DNA of 40,656 nt from Bacteroidales bacterium (lineage in GTDB: Bacteria; Bacteroidota; Bacteroidia; Bacteroidales; UBA1715), in NCBI GenBank assembly GCA_024409235.1, contig JAKSUA010000025.1, positions 1-40,656 of the forward strand. Reading direction: 5' to 3'. Made by a program: the position numbers and the translations under genes. Numbering within the stretch: the first letter of the stretch is position 1; each line of letters opens with the position of its first letter. The notes beneath the pieces are model-generated. The model did not search any database. It was not told where the DNA came from and saw nothing but the letters and a program-made list of their open reading frames with translations. Positions 6,946 to 16,462 of the stretch are shown piece after piece.

Positions 6946-9683
6946 TGGACGAACAAACTACAAATACAGTCTCTGAAAACAAAACGAAGAAAATTGCTGT
7001 TGCATTTCTTCTGCTGGTGATTGGCGTATTCTTAGCTATCTCGTTTTTTACTTTTTTCTTCACATGGAAAAACGACCAAAGCGAGCTTTTAAATAAAACA
7101 GCTACGGAAATTCTTTTTTCACATATAGAAAACGAAGATCCAGCTCTTTCAGAAGCTGCTCCACTCGAAATACAGAATAAAGGAGGAAAACTGGGGGCTA
7201 TCGTAGCAAAGAAATTCATTCATGACTGGTTTGGAATCGGCTCATTTTCATTTGTATTTCTTTGTTTCTTTTTCATGTTGTATTTCTTCAACATTGAATT
7301 TGCAAAAAAGCAGAATCTAAAAAGAATCTTCTTTGTTCCTATTTCACTAACCATTATTTCATCAATAACGTTTGGTTTCTTTTTCAACGATATTTTTGAT
7401 GGAAACATTGGTGGATGTTTAGGATATTATTTTAGTTATCAATTACTTAGAAATATTCTAGGTACATTTATAACAGCTTTAGTTATTATTGCTACAGATC
7501 TCATTTATATCTTCTTTACTTTCAAACAGGTATTACCATTTATTTCAAATAAGATTCAGGCATTTAAAGAAAAACGTGAAGCAAAACTCAATGCTTCAAC
7601 GGAGAACGAGGAACAACTTTCTGAAGCTACACAGCAAGAAGAAGAAGTCGTAACATCAGAAATCGTTTCTCAAGACGACACACAAAACGAAGAAGCTCAA
7701 ACCTTTAACCAACCAATACAACAGGAACAAATAGAAGAGCAGACTTCTACACCGGTAGAACAAAATCAACCTGTTGAAGAAATCGAAGAAACAATTGAAA
7801 CAGAGTCTGTTGAACAAGAAGAAGCAACATCGCAAGACACTGAAGAACAAGAAAATACAGAAGATTCTCAAGATTCAGAAGAGCAAGATTCATCTGAAGA
7901 AAGCACGGAAGAAGATAAAATAGAAGAAACACAGGAAAACAACTCTGACACCCAAGAAAATATCGAAGATTCTTCCGACGAAGAGAATGAAGATGAAGAA
8001 GATGAGGCTGTTTTAGATCCTAATGATGAAGAAGAGGAAAATAGTTCTAAAACAGAACCAATAACAAATATTGGCGGCATGCAAATTACTAACACAAACG
8101 CCGCTGCCGAAAATACCGAAGATATAAAAATGGAAATGCAGGATTATGACCCTAAGGCTGATTTATCGCATTTCAAACAACCAGACACAACATTGCTGAA
8201 AATCTACGACAACGACAAACAAGCCGTTGAAGTTGATGAAGACGAAATCATTTCAAACAAGAATCTTATAGAGAAAACTCTTTCTGATTTTAAAATAAAT
8301 ATTGAGAAGATTTCTGCAACTGTTGGACCTACAATCACATTGTATGAAATAGTTCCTGCAGCAGGTACGAAAATCTCCAAAATACAGGCGTTGGAAAAAG
8401 ACATCATGATGAGCCTTTCTGCTTTAGGAATACGTATCATTGCTCCTATTCCTGGTAAAGGCAGCGTAGGTATTGAAGTTCCTAACAAAAAACGTCAGGT
8501 CGTTTCAATGTATTCTGTATTGAATTCTAAATCCTTTAAAGAGTCAACAATGGAACTTCCTGTTGCTCTTGGTAGAACAATTACAAACGAAGTATATATG
8601 TTCGATTTGGCAAAAACTCCTCACCTATTGGTTGCCGGTGCTACTGGCCAGGGTAAATCTGTAGGATTAAATGCTATCGTGACATCATTGCTTTATAAAA
8701 AACATCCATCTCAATTAAAGTTTGTGCTGGTCGATCCTAAAATGGTTGAATTCAGCATTTACGAAGGTCTTAAAAACCATTACATGGCTCAATATCCTGG
8801 AGAAGAAGACATTATCATTACCGACTGTATGAAAGTACAGCAAACATTAAAGTCTTTGGTTCAGGAAATGGAAAACCGCTATAAATTGCTTATGGAAGCT
8901 CATTGTAGAAATATTATTGAATACAATGATAAATTCATCCATAGACAGTTAAATCCGAACAACGGACACAAATACCTTAGCTATATTGTCATAATTATTG
9001 ACGAGTTCGGTGATTTTATCATGCAGGCAGGAAAAGAAATTGAGACACCAATTGCCCGAATTGCACAAAAAGCCCGTGCCGTTGGTATGCACTTAATTCT
9101 TGCAACCCAACGACCAAGTGTGAATATCATCACTGGTATCATTAAGGCTAACGTACCAAGTAGAATGGCTTTCAAAACAGCATCTGGTATTGATAGTAAG
9201 ACAATTCTTGATGCTCCTGGAGCTGAAGGTCTTGTTGGACGTGGAGATTTGCTTATATCAACAAATGGTGCAAAACCAGAACGTGTACAATGTGCTTTTG
9301 TTGACACTCCTGAAGTAGAACGAATAGTTAAATTCATCAGTGACCAGCAAAGCTACGGAATGCCAATGCAATTGCCAGAAGTTCAAGATTCTCAGAGCTT
9401 AGACGTACAAAAAACATCTTCATCTGCTCAAGGTGGTGGAAAACTTGATCCAATTTTTGAAGAAGCAGCACAATTTATAGTTGCTTCCGGAACGGCTTCA
9501 ACATCTTTCATTCAAAGAAAATTTGAAGTCGGATATAACCGAGCTGGCAGAATAATGGATCAGATGGAAAGACACGGCATTGTAGGCCCTTCAAACGGAA
9601 GTAAAGCACGTGAATTAAAAACAGATACATTAGGATTAGATCAAATTTTGAATGATTTAAGAGCTAAAAATCTTTTAGAATAA
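6945..9683 (+). CDS. ftsK: DNA translocase FtsK
   Basis: FtsK is the septal DNA pump that clears the chromosome termini at division and activates XerCD recombination. The 912-residue protein has hydrophobic membrane segments in residues 1-200. An unusually long acidic linker (about 215-400), mostly Glu, Gln, Asp, Ser and Thr, follows. Then come the alpha/beta motor domains with Walker A GATGQGKS (about 565) and Walker B IIIIDEFGDF (about 685), TQRPSVNIITGIIKANVPSR, and the C-terminal winged-helix gamma domain (GYNRAGRIMDQME). All motor motifs are intact. It is followed after 50 bp by a lolA-like gene, an order also seen in E. coli. Length is within the family range. Confidence 0.97.
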   Translation: MDEQTTNTVSENKTKKIAVAFLLLVIGVFLAISFFTFFFTWKNDQSELLNKTATEILFSHIENEDPALSEAAPLEIQNKGGKLGAIVAKKFIHDWFGIGSFSFVFLCFFFMLYFFNIEFAKKQNLKRIFFVPISLTIISSITFGFFFNDIFDGNIGGCLGYYFSYQLLRNILGTFITALVIIATDLIYIFFTFKQVLPFISNKIQAFKEKREAKLNASTENEEQLSEATQQEEEVVTSEIVSQDDTQNEEAQTFNQPIQQEQIEEQTSTPVEQNQPVEEIEETIETESVEQEEATSQDTEEQENTEDSQDSEEQDSSEESTEEDKIEETQENNSDTQENIEDSSDEENEDEEDEAVLDPNDEEEENSSKTEPITNIGGMQITNTNAAAENTEDIKMEMQDYDPKADLSHFKQPDTTLLKIYDNDKQAVEVDEDEIISNKNLIEKTLSDFKINIEKISATVGPTITLYEIVPAAGTKISKIQALEKDIMMSLSALGIRIIAPIPGKGSVGIEVPNKKRQVVSMYSVLNSKSFKESTMELPVALGRTITNEVYMFDLAKTPHLLVAGATGQGKSVGLNAIVTSLLYKKHPSQLKFVLVDPKMVEFSIYEGLKNHYMAQYPGEEDIIITDCMKVQQTLKSLVQEMENRYKLLMEAHCRNIIEYNDKFIHRQLNPNNGHKYLSYIVIIIDEFGDFIMQAGKEIETPIARIAQKARAVGMHLILATQRPSVNIITGIIKANVPSRMAFKTASGIDSKTILDAPGAEGLVGRGDLLISTNGAKPERVQCAFVDTPEVERIVKFISDQQSYGMPMQLPEVQDSQSLDVQKTSSSAQGGGKLDPIFEEAAQFIVASGTASTSFIQRKFEVGYNRAGRIMDQMERHGIVGPSNGSKARELKTDTLGLDQILNDLRAKNLLE

Positions 9684-9733
9684 ATTTTGGAACGATTATT
9701 GGTAAACGACCATTGTCTTTAAATATAAATGTT

Positions 9734-10381
9734 ATGAAAAAAATACTTTCTATTATTTCTGTTCTTGCAATCTGCTCAATGGCAGTTTTCGGACAAAACA
9801 CAAAAAACGCAAAAGAAATTTTAGACAATGTTTCTAAGAAAACAAAAAGTTATAGTACAATCAACCTCTCCTACTCTTTGGTACATACTTCTCCAGACGG
9901 TAAAAATGACAAAGCAACAGGAACAATGCAGATGAAAGGGAATAAATACCAACTTTCTCTTTTTGACAACGTTTTGTACTGCGATGGAAAAACGTTATGG
10001 ACACACATGATTGAAGAAAAAGAAGTTGTTGTTTCTAATGTTGACAATGATGATTCCGGTCTGCTTAATCCTGCCAAAGTATTGACTATGTATGAAAAAG
10101 GCTTTAAAAATAAATTCATACAAGATCGTTTTGAAGGCAGCCGTGCTGTTTACATTATCGATTTATATCCAGAAGATGTTGCAAACAGCGAATATTCAAA
10201 AGTTAGACTTTACATTGACAAAGACAAATCTCAACTTTGGAAGGCTGAATATTTTGCAAAAGATGGCAATAAATATACTATAACCATCAACACATTCAAG
10301 GTAAACGAACAACTTGCAGATTCGTTATTTACATTTGACAAAGCAAAAAATCCTGGAGTAAAAGTTATTGACGAACGTTAA
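9734..10381 (+). CDS. lolA: LolA-like outer-membrane lipoprotein carrier protein
   Basis: LolA ferries lipoproteins through the periplasm to the outer membrane. The 215-residue product starts with a Sec signal peptide (MKKILSIISVLAICSMAVFG, cleavage likely before QNTK). The mature part has the LolA pattern: an N-terminal helix (AKEILDNVSKKTKSYSTI), then beta strands including GTMQMKGNKYQLSLFDNVLYCDGKTLW, and the late LYIDKDKSQLWKAEYFAKDGN strand pair. I use the ATG at 9734 because it begins the signal peptide; a TTG at 9713 adds seven residues before it. Position right after ftsK supports the call. Confidence 0.85.
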   Translation: MKKILSIISVLAICSMAVFGQNTKNAKEILDNVSKKTKSYSTINLSYSLVHTSPDGKNDKATGTMQMKGNKYQLSLFDNVLYCDGKTLWTHMIEEKEVVVSNVDNDDSGLLNPAKVLTMYEKGFKNKFIQDRFEGSRAVYIIDLYPEDVANSEYSKVRLYIDKDKSQLWKAEYFAKDGNKYTITINTFKVNEQLADSLFTFDKAKNPGVKVIDER

Positions 10382-10385
10382 TATA

Positions 10386-11405
10386 ATGACATTAGAAGAA
10401 CGCATATCGGCATTCATTTCGCTTGGAAATTCATTAAAGAATATTCTGCAACAGAGCGAAAAGAATGCCGATTTTGCTAAAACACTTTCACGTTCAGAAT
10501 ATAAAAATCCTTGGTTTTCTTCACAAAACGTAAAATCTGCGTTACAAGAACTTGCAGAAATTTTAGAAGAAAACTGTTTTCGTACATGGATTTCAAAACG
10601 CATTCTTCCGGAACAAAATCCACTAAAGAAAGTTGCGTTAATCACCGAAGGGAAAGTTCCATTTGACAGCTTTTCCGATATAATGTGCATTCTACTTTCG
10701 GGAAATGTACTCTTGATAAAACCCTCCGAAAAAGATGCTATTCTAGTATCTTTTCTTTTGTATGAGTTAATTAACACAGAACAAAAATTCAAGCAGTACA
10801 TAGAAATCTATGACGGCATATTGCCTCATTTTGACGTAATTATTACCCCAAAGACAAATACAAGCTTTGAAAAATATATCCAAAAATATCCTCACATAAT
10901 CCGTCCAGAAAAAACATCGGTTGCCGTTCTTACTGGAAACGAAAGTGATGAAGATTTGAGAAAATTAGGTAACGATATTTTTGATTATTATGGTATGAGT
11001 AGTCGGAATGTTTCTAAAATCTATTTTCCAGAAACTTTTGCTGAAACAAAAATACTTGATGCATTAGAACCATACAACTCTGTTTCAATGCATTACAAAT
11101 ACATGAACAACTACGAATACAATAAATCAATCTATTTAGTTGCTCAACAAAAACACTTGGATAACGGTTTCTTAATTTTAAAAGAAGATGAACATTTTAA
11201 ATCTCCGCTAGCTGTTGTTTTTTACGAGAAATATTCCGATTTTTCGCAGGTACAAACAGCTTTAGAAAAGCAAAAAGACGAGATTCAATACATTGTTAGT
11301 AACAACGATTCTTTTTATAAAAAAGCTACCCCATTTGGAGAAACACAGAAACCAAATTTTGATGAAACAAACGATACATTAACATTTCTAATCAATATAC
11401 GATGA
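10386..11405 (+). CDS. LuxC-like acyl-CoA reductase family protein, catalytic Cys apparently replaced
   Basis: LuxC-family proteins reduce acyl-CoA or acyl-protein thioesters to aldehydes through an active-site cysteine. This 339-residue protein has the short Bacteroidota form: LLSGNVLLIKPSEKDAIL, KYPHIIRPEKTSVAVLTGNES, and a DIFDYYGMSSRNVSK block. As I remember the family, that last block reads YFGLGCRNVSK, the Cys being the nucleophile; here the position is Ser206. The upstream nucleotide-binding stretch, usually ATGSNNT-like, reads ITPKTNT, also divergent. The frame is intact, so either chemistry has changed or the protein is non-catalytic. The start at 10386 lies 4 bp after lolA; a TTG at 10368 would overlap lolA. 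Its stop overlaps the next ATG (ATGA). Confidence 0.78.
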   Translation: MTLEERISAFISLGNSLKNILQQSEKNADFAKTLSRSEYKNPWFSSQNVKSALQELAEILEENCFRTWISKRILPEQNPLKKVALITEGKVPFDSFSDIMCILLSGNVLLIKPSEKDAILVSFLLYELINTEQKFKQYIEIYDGILPHFDVIITPKTNTSFEKYIQKYPHIIRPEKTSVAVLTGNESDEDLRKLGNDIFDYYGMSSRNVSKIYFPETFAETKILDALEPYNSVSMHYKYMNNYEYNKSIYLVAQQKHLDNGFLILKEDEHFKSPLAVVFYEKYSDFSQVQTALEKQKDEIQYIVSNNDSFYKKATPFGETQKPNFDETNDTLTFLINIR

Positions 11406-11977
11406 TTTACAAATTTAGAATTATCAGTGATGAAAACGAATTGTTCACAAGAACAATAGAAATTTCAGATGACGACACATTTTTAAAATTCCACAAAGCT
11501 ATTCTTAAAGCCTGTGATTTTAAAGACTCAGAAATGACATCTTTCTTTATTTCGAACGACGACTGGGATAAAGGACAGGAAATTACACTTTTCGACATGG
11601 GTGAAGAAGATACAGGTACAATACCTATGCAGAAGGCGAAACTAAAGGATTTTGTGGGCGAAAAAGAAGATAAAATTATTTATCAATTTGACTTTTTCGG
11701 TGACCGCGCACTATTCTGCACTTTAGTTGACATTCTTGAGAAAGATGCAAAAAAGAAATATCCAGTTTGTTCGCACTCAACAGGAAATGCCCCACTCCAA
11801 GTATTAGACGACGGCGGCGAAGATTTCAATGATTTATTTAATGAAACCGGTATAGACGACGAAGACGATTTATTCAGCAATGAAGACAAAGACGAGTTAG
11901 GCTTCGGAGACGAATTTGGAGGAAACGAGTTCGATGATTTTGGTGGCGGAGGTTATGGCAATGACTATGATTATTAA
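11402..11977 (+). CDS. Plasmid pRiA4b ORF-3 family protein with acidic tail
   Basis: The 191-residue protein matches the pRiA4b ORF-3 / IS1096 TnpR-like family (PF07929). The family features seen are MIYKFRIISDENELFTRTIEI, FLKFHKAILKACDF, and a beta-rich core ending at YQFDFFGDRALFCTLVDIL. Molecular function is not established; despite the family names, most members are chromosomal and not mobile. Residues from about 135 on form a tail rich in Asp, Glu, Gly and Phe, including repeated DDLF/NDLF and a Gly-rich end. It is the last gene of the ftsK operon, overlapping the LuxC-like gene by 4 bp and followed by a terminator. Confidence 0.78.
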   Translation: MIYKFRIISDENELFTRTIEISDDDTFLKFHKAILKACDFKDSEMTSFFISNDDWDKGQEITLFDMGEEDTGTIPMQKAKLKDFVGEKEDKIIYQFDFFGDRALFCTLVDILEKDAKKKYPVCSHSTGNAPLQVLDDGGEDFNDLFNETGIDDEDDLFSNEDKDELGFGDEFGGNEFDDFGGGGYGNDYDY

Positions 11978-12010
11978 ATAAAAAAGGAGCTAAATGTTCC
12001 TTTTTTTATT
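11977..12010 (+). terminator. Terminator of the ftsK operon
   Basis: The stem AAAAAAGGA pairs with TCCTTTTTT around a 9-nt loop (GCTAAATGT) and ends in a T-run. It begins at the stop codon of the last gene. Confidence 0.75.
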
Positions 12011-12186
12011 TGTGGTACTTGACACATCGATATCCGTCAGGGATATTATCTATCATAAAAAAGAAGTATTCACATAATATCAACACACGTTTTTCCAACA
12101 AGATTTTAGTTTATGTTTGCTATATATCTTGAAGGACTCGAATAGCCCTATAATTCAGATTTTCAACTCACAGTTTATTATCAAAA
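12011..12186 (+). promoter_or_regulatory. dnaE upstream region with possible -7 box
   Basis: This 176-bp gap carries TATGTTTG (12112-12119), which matches TAnnTTTG; the -33 region is poor. It would give a leader of about 60 nt. A small hairpin, ATATCC/GGATAT around 12030-12050, lies upstream of that box. No coding frame or known riboswitch is visible. Confidence 0.4.
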
Positions 12187-15100
12187 ATGAAGTTTACTCA
12201 TCTACACGTTCACTCACACTACTCAATGCTCGACGGAATGTCAAAAGTTCCTGCCCTGATTGAAAAATGTATGGCAAACGGAATGACATCTATGGCACTT
12301 ACCGATCACGGAAACATGTTCGGTATAAAAGATTTGATGGATTCTTCTAATAGTTTCAATTCAAAACCAAAGAAGAAAGTAGCTGAATGTGAAGAAAATA
12401 TCAGTAAAGAAAAAGCTATTCTTGATTCTGATGAAAAAAGTGCCGAAGATAAAGCAAAAGCTGCTGAGCGACTTGCAAAATTAGAGGCGGAATTGCCTGC
12501 TTTAATTGAAAAGAAAGAAAAATTTATTCCGTTCAAACCAATTATTGGTATTGAAACATATTGTGCCCATGAAAATTTCGAAGATGAATTAAAACCTGGA
12601 CACAAAAAACATCGTGGATGGCACTTAATATTGCTGGCAAAAAACAAAAAAGGCTATCATAATCTCTGCAAATTAAGCTCAATTGCTTTCATAGAGGGAT
12701 TTCACTACAATGCGAGAATAAACCATGAACTTCTTGAAAAGTATCACGAAGGCATTATCTGCAGCTCAGCCTGTTTAGGAGGGGAAATATCTCAAAAGAT
12801 AATGAACGGAGATGTTGAAGGAGCAGAAAAAGCTGTTGTATGGTTCAAAAATTTATTCGGAGAAGATTATTACCTTGAATTACAACGACACCAAACCGAT
12901 AAGCCTAATGCTGATACTTCCACTTTTGAAAGACAGGAAGAAGTCAACAAGGTGCTTATTGAACTGGCAAGAAAACACAACATAAAAATAATCGCTACAA
13001 ACGACGTTCATTTCGTTGAAGAAGAACATGGAGAAGCTCACGACAGATTAATCTGCCTAAGCACCAACAAAGATTTCAACGATCCAAACCGTATGCATTA
13101 TACCAAACAGGAATGGTTGAAAACGCCGGAAGAAATGGCTGAAATTTTCAAAGATATTCCTGAAGCATTGGAAAACACCCAGGAGATTGTCGATAAAATT
13201 GAAGTGTTTTCTATCGATTCCGGACCTATCATGCCTATGTTCGACATTCCAAAAGATTTTGGAACAGAGGAAGAATATCGCCAGAAATTCACAGAACAAG
13301 ATTTATTCGATGAATTTACACGCAACGAAAAAGGTGAAGTCGTACTTTCACAGGAAAAAGCCGAGGATAAGATAAAAAAACTTGGAGGCTACGAAAAACT
13401 TTACCGAATAAAACTTGAAGCCGACTATTTGGCAAAACTTACTTGGGAAGGAGCAAAAAAACGATACGGAGAAGTCTTAACAGATGAACAACGTGAACGT
13501 ATAATTTTTGAATTATACATCATGAAAACCATGGGATTTCCTGGTTATTTCTTGATTGTTCAAGATTACATTCGTGGAGCAAGAGAAGAACTAGGTGTTG
13601 CTGTTGGTCCCGGCCGTGGTTCCGCTGCAGGTTCGGTTGTGGCATATTGCTTAAAAATCACCGACTTAGACCCGCTTACATACGATTTGCTTTTTGAACG
13701 TTTCCTTAATCCAGACCGTATTTCCCTACCCGATATCGACGTTGACTTCGATGATGAAGGACGAGGAAAAGTTTTGGATTGGGTAACAAAAAAATATGGT
13801 AAAGAAAAAGTTGCCCACATTATCACTTACGGAACAATGGCTTCAAAATCTTCTATTGCAGATATCAGCCGTATTCAAAAAGTTCCACTTACAACAGTTG
13901 CAGAAATAAAAGGATATATTCCAGAAAAAGAGTTTGAGGAAAGTCAATTAAAAGCTGTTGACGGTGATAAATATAATCCTAATGCAAAGAAGCCAAAGGT
14001 TAATCTAAAGAACTGTTACAAATACGTTCCTAAACTAAATGAGATTCTAAACGGTAATGACGAAAATCTAGCATCCGTTTTAAAATATGCAGAACAATTA
14101 GAAGATACAAACCGCCAGATTGGTATCCACGCATGTGGAGTTATTATTGGTGCGGACGATTTGACAAATTTTGCACCGATATGTACACAGAAAGATAAAG
14201 ATACTGGCGAAGATGTACTTGTAACACAATATGACGGTCATGTTATTGAGTCTGTAGGATTAATAAAGATGGACTTTTTGGGATTAAAGACCCTTTCAAT
14301 TATAAAAGAAGCCATCAAGAATATTAAACATTCAAAAGATATTGATGTTGATATTGATAAAATTCCTATTGACGACGAACTCACCTACGAACTTTATAGC
14401 AAAGGAAAAACAGTCGGTGTGTTCCAGTTTGAATCTCCAGGGATGCAGAAATATCTAAAAGAACTGCATCCTACTGTAATTGGAGACTTAATTGCCATGA
14501 ACGCCCTTTACCGACCAGGACCAATGGACAACATACCTTCGTTCATTGCACGTAAGCAAGGTAAAGAAGAAATTACATACGATCTTCCTTGTATGGAAAA
14601 GTATTTGAAAGACACATACGGTATCACTGTATATCAAGAGCAGGTAATGCTTCTATCACGTGAAATTGCCGATTTTACTCGTGGTCAATCAGATACTCTT
14701 CGTAAAGCCATGGGTAAAAAGCAATTGGCGAAAATGGAAGAACTATATGGTTTATTTATCAAACAAGGTGTTCCAAAACAATGTAAAGAAACAGGTTGGT
14801 CGGAAGAAAAAGTAAAAGAAATCCTAGACCATATCTGGACAGAATGGAAAAAATTTGCGTCCTACGCATTTAACAAATCCCATGCTGCATGCTATGCCTG
14901 GGTTTCGTACCAAACTGCATATTTAAAGGCACACTATCCTGCAGAATATATGGCAGGACTACTTACCAATAGCATTGGTACACCTGCCGATATTGCAAAA
15001 TTTATGGAAGAAGCCCGTTCACTTGGTATAAAAATTCTATGTCCTAGCGTAAACGACAGCGAACTTTCTTTTTCGGTAAATAAAAAAGGTAATATTCACT

Positions 15101-16131
15101 TTGGATTAAAAGCAATCAAAGGATTCGGAGAAAATATTTCCATTGCAATTATCGAAGAACGCGAAAAAAACGGAAACTACAAGGATATCTTTGATTTAGT
15201 TCAACGCGTTATGCTTACTAATAAGAACCTTGAATTATTAACCTACAGCGGTGGTTTGGACTGTTTCGAACTACCTCGAGATACCTATGTAAGCATTTCG
15301 GACGAAGGAACTCCTTTTATTGAGACATTGGCAAACTTTTCGTCTTCAATACATAAAAAAGCAGACAACTCCATGATGTCGCTTTTTGGGACAGAAGAGG
15401 TTGATACAGGACATCCAGCAATACCTTCGGTTAGAAGACTTGATCCTTTATATATTTTGCAAAGAGAAAGCGAACTCATTGGTATCTTTTTGACATCGCA
15501 TCCTTTAGATAAATATAATTTCTTAGCAAAAGGTTTTGAGAACTACCAGTTGTCCGATATCGAAACAATGGTAAATAATCCTGAATTACACGACAAGGAG
15601 TTCAAATTTCTTGGGATGATTGAAAAACTACGTTACGGTACGACAAAAAAAGGTAGTCCTATGGTACTTTTTACCCTAAGCGATTACGGAGGTTCCCGCG
15701 AATTTCCTCTTTTTGGACGTGCTGACGAAAGTAAAAGAAAGAGTGAGTGCACGCTCTTTAAAGAAGCTGGATTTAAAGAAAAAGACATTATTGTTATTAC
15801 AGGACGAATTGAAAGACCATGGCATTCAAAGGATAAAGAAGATGCTAAATATGAATTTGCATTAAAAGATTTTAAATCCGCCCAGCAAATGATGCAGGAA
15901 ATAAGAGCACTTCAAATCAAACTTGAGTTACCAACACTTAGCGAGGATTTTATTGCAAGTCTCTCCAACTGGATCTGCAAAACTGACCATGGAGTAAATG
16001 TTGATTTTCTTATAAAGAACGGTAATATTTTAACAGAATTATCGTCATCTACATATAAAATTCAATTAGATAATTCATTTTTCGAAGAAATGAAAAATTA
16101 TCCAGTGGAACTGAAATATAAATTTAACTAA
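12187..16131 (+). CDS. dnaE: DNA polymerase III subunit alpha
   Basis: This is the replicative polymerase. The 1314-residue protein begins with the PHP domain (FTHLHVHSHYSMLDG, ALTDHGNMFG). Within it, residues about 58-115 are a lysine- and glutamate-rich, helix-forming insertion before PFKPIIGIETY, as I recall for Bacteroidota DnaE. The palm holds GPGRGSAAGS (about 474) and the catalytic PDIDVDFDDEGR (about 515). Later come YRPGPMDNIP, the finger region with GITVYQEQVM and FNKSHAACYAWVSYQTAY, the helix-hairpin-helix region (GLKAIKGFGENIS), and an OB domain (FKFLGMIEKLRYGTTKKG). All catalytic Asp residues are present. trxA follows 10 bp downstream. Confidence 0.97.
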   Translation: MKFTHLHVHSHYSMLDGMSKVPALIEKCMANGMTSMALTDHGNMFGIKDLMDSSNSFNSKPKKKVAECEENISKEKAILDSDEKSAEDKAKAAERLAKLEAELPALIEKKEKFIPFKPIIGIETYCAHENFEDELKPGHKKHRGWHLILLAKNKKGYHNLCKLSSIAFIEGFHYNARINHELLEKYHEGIICSSACLGGEISQKIMNGDVEGAEKAVVWFKNLFGEDYYLELQRHQTDKPNADTSTFERQEEVNKVLIELARKHNIKIIATNDVHFVEEEHGEAHDRLICLSTNKDFNDPNRMHYTKQEWLKTPEEMAEIFKDIPEALENTQEIVDKIEVFSIDSGPIMPMFDIPKDFGTEEEYRQKFTEQDLFDEFTRNEKGEVVLSQEKAEDKIKKLGGYEKLYRIKLEADYLAKLTWEGAKKRYGEVLTDEQRERIIFELYIMKTMGFPGYFLIVQDYIRGAREELGVAVGPGRGSAAGSVVAYCLKITDLDPLTYDLLFERFLNPDRISLPDIDVDFDDEGRGKVLDWVTKKYGKEKVAHIITYGTMASKSSIADISRIQKVPLTTVAEIKGYIPEKEFEESQLKAVDGDKYNPNAKKPKVNLKNCYKYVPKLNEILNGNDENLASVLKYAEQLEDTNRQIGIHACGVIIGADDLTNFAPICTQKDKDTGEDVLVTQYDGHVIESVGLIKMDFLGLKTLSIIKEAIKNIKHSKDIDVDIDKIPIDDELTYELYSKGKTVGVFQFESPGMQKYLKELHPTVIGDLIAMNALYRPGPMDNIPSFIARKQGKEEITYDLPCMEKYLKDTYGITVYQEQVMLLSREIADFTRGQSDTLRKAMGKKQLAKMEELYGLFIKQGVPKQCKETGWSEEKVKEILDHIWTEWKKFASYAFNKSHAACYAWVSYQTAYLKAHYPAEYMAGLLTNSIGTPADIAKFMEEARSLGIKILCPSVNDSELSFSVNKKGNIHFGLKAIKGFGENISIAIIEEREKNGNYKDIFDLVQRVMLTNKNLELLTYSGGLDCFELPRDTYVSISDEGTPFIETLANFSSSIHKKADNSMMSLFGTEEVDTGHPAIPSVRRLDPLYILQRESELIGIFLTSHPLDKYNFLAKGFENYQLSDIETMVNNPELHDKEFKFLGMIEKLRYGTTKKGSPMVLFTLSDYGGSREFPLFGRADESKRKSECTLFKEAGFKEKDIIVITGRIERPWHSKDKEDAKYEFALKDFKSAQQMMQEIRALQIKLELPTLSEDFIASLSNWICKTDHGVNVDFLIKNGNILTELSSSTYKIQLDNSFFEEMKNYPVELKYKFN

Positions 16132-16141
16132 AATAAAAATT

Positions 16142-16456
16142 ATGGCACTTCAAATTACAGACGCAAACTACGACGAAGTAGTTTCAACAGACAAACTCGT
16201 TGTTATTGATTTTTGGGCAGAATGGTGTGGTCCATGCCAAAAAATTTCTCCTGTAATCACTGCATTAGCAGAAGAATACGAAGGAAAAGTTGTGATTGGA
16301 AAATGTGATGTGGAAGAAAATACTGAAATCACATCAAAATTCTCAATACGCAACATTCCAACAATATTATTCATTCGTAACAACGAAGTTGTTGATAAAC
16401 TAGTTGGCGCTGTTCCTACAGATAAAATCAAAGAAAAAATTGAAGCTAACTGCTAA
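16142..16456 (+). CDS. trxA: Thioredoxin
   Basis: A 104-residue single-domain thioredoxin, the usual size, which reduces cytosolic disulfides. The active site WCGPC has its cysteines at residues 29 and 32. The conserved buried Asp-containing strand VVIDFWAEW, the cis-proline stretch RNIPTI, and the final GAVPTDKIKEKIE helix are all present. There is no signal peptide. It lies 10 bp after dnaE and 6 bp before the DUF58 gene, so the three are likely one transcript. Confidence 0.95.
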   Translation: MALQITDANYDEVVSTDKLVVIDFWAEWCGPCQKISPVITALAEEYEGKVVIGKCDVEENTEITSKFSIRNIPTILFIRNNEVVDKLVGAVPTDKIKEKIEANC

Positions 16457-16462
16457 TATTCA

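Noticed and set aside
7656..8488. Several minus-strand open frames inside ftsK
   Set aside because: They are Ser- or Phe-rich reverse readings of the acidic linker and of conserved motor sequence; no promoter or independent signal.
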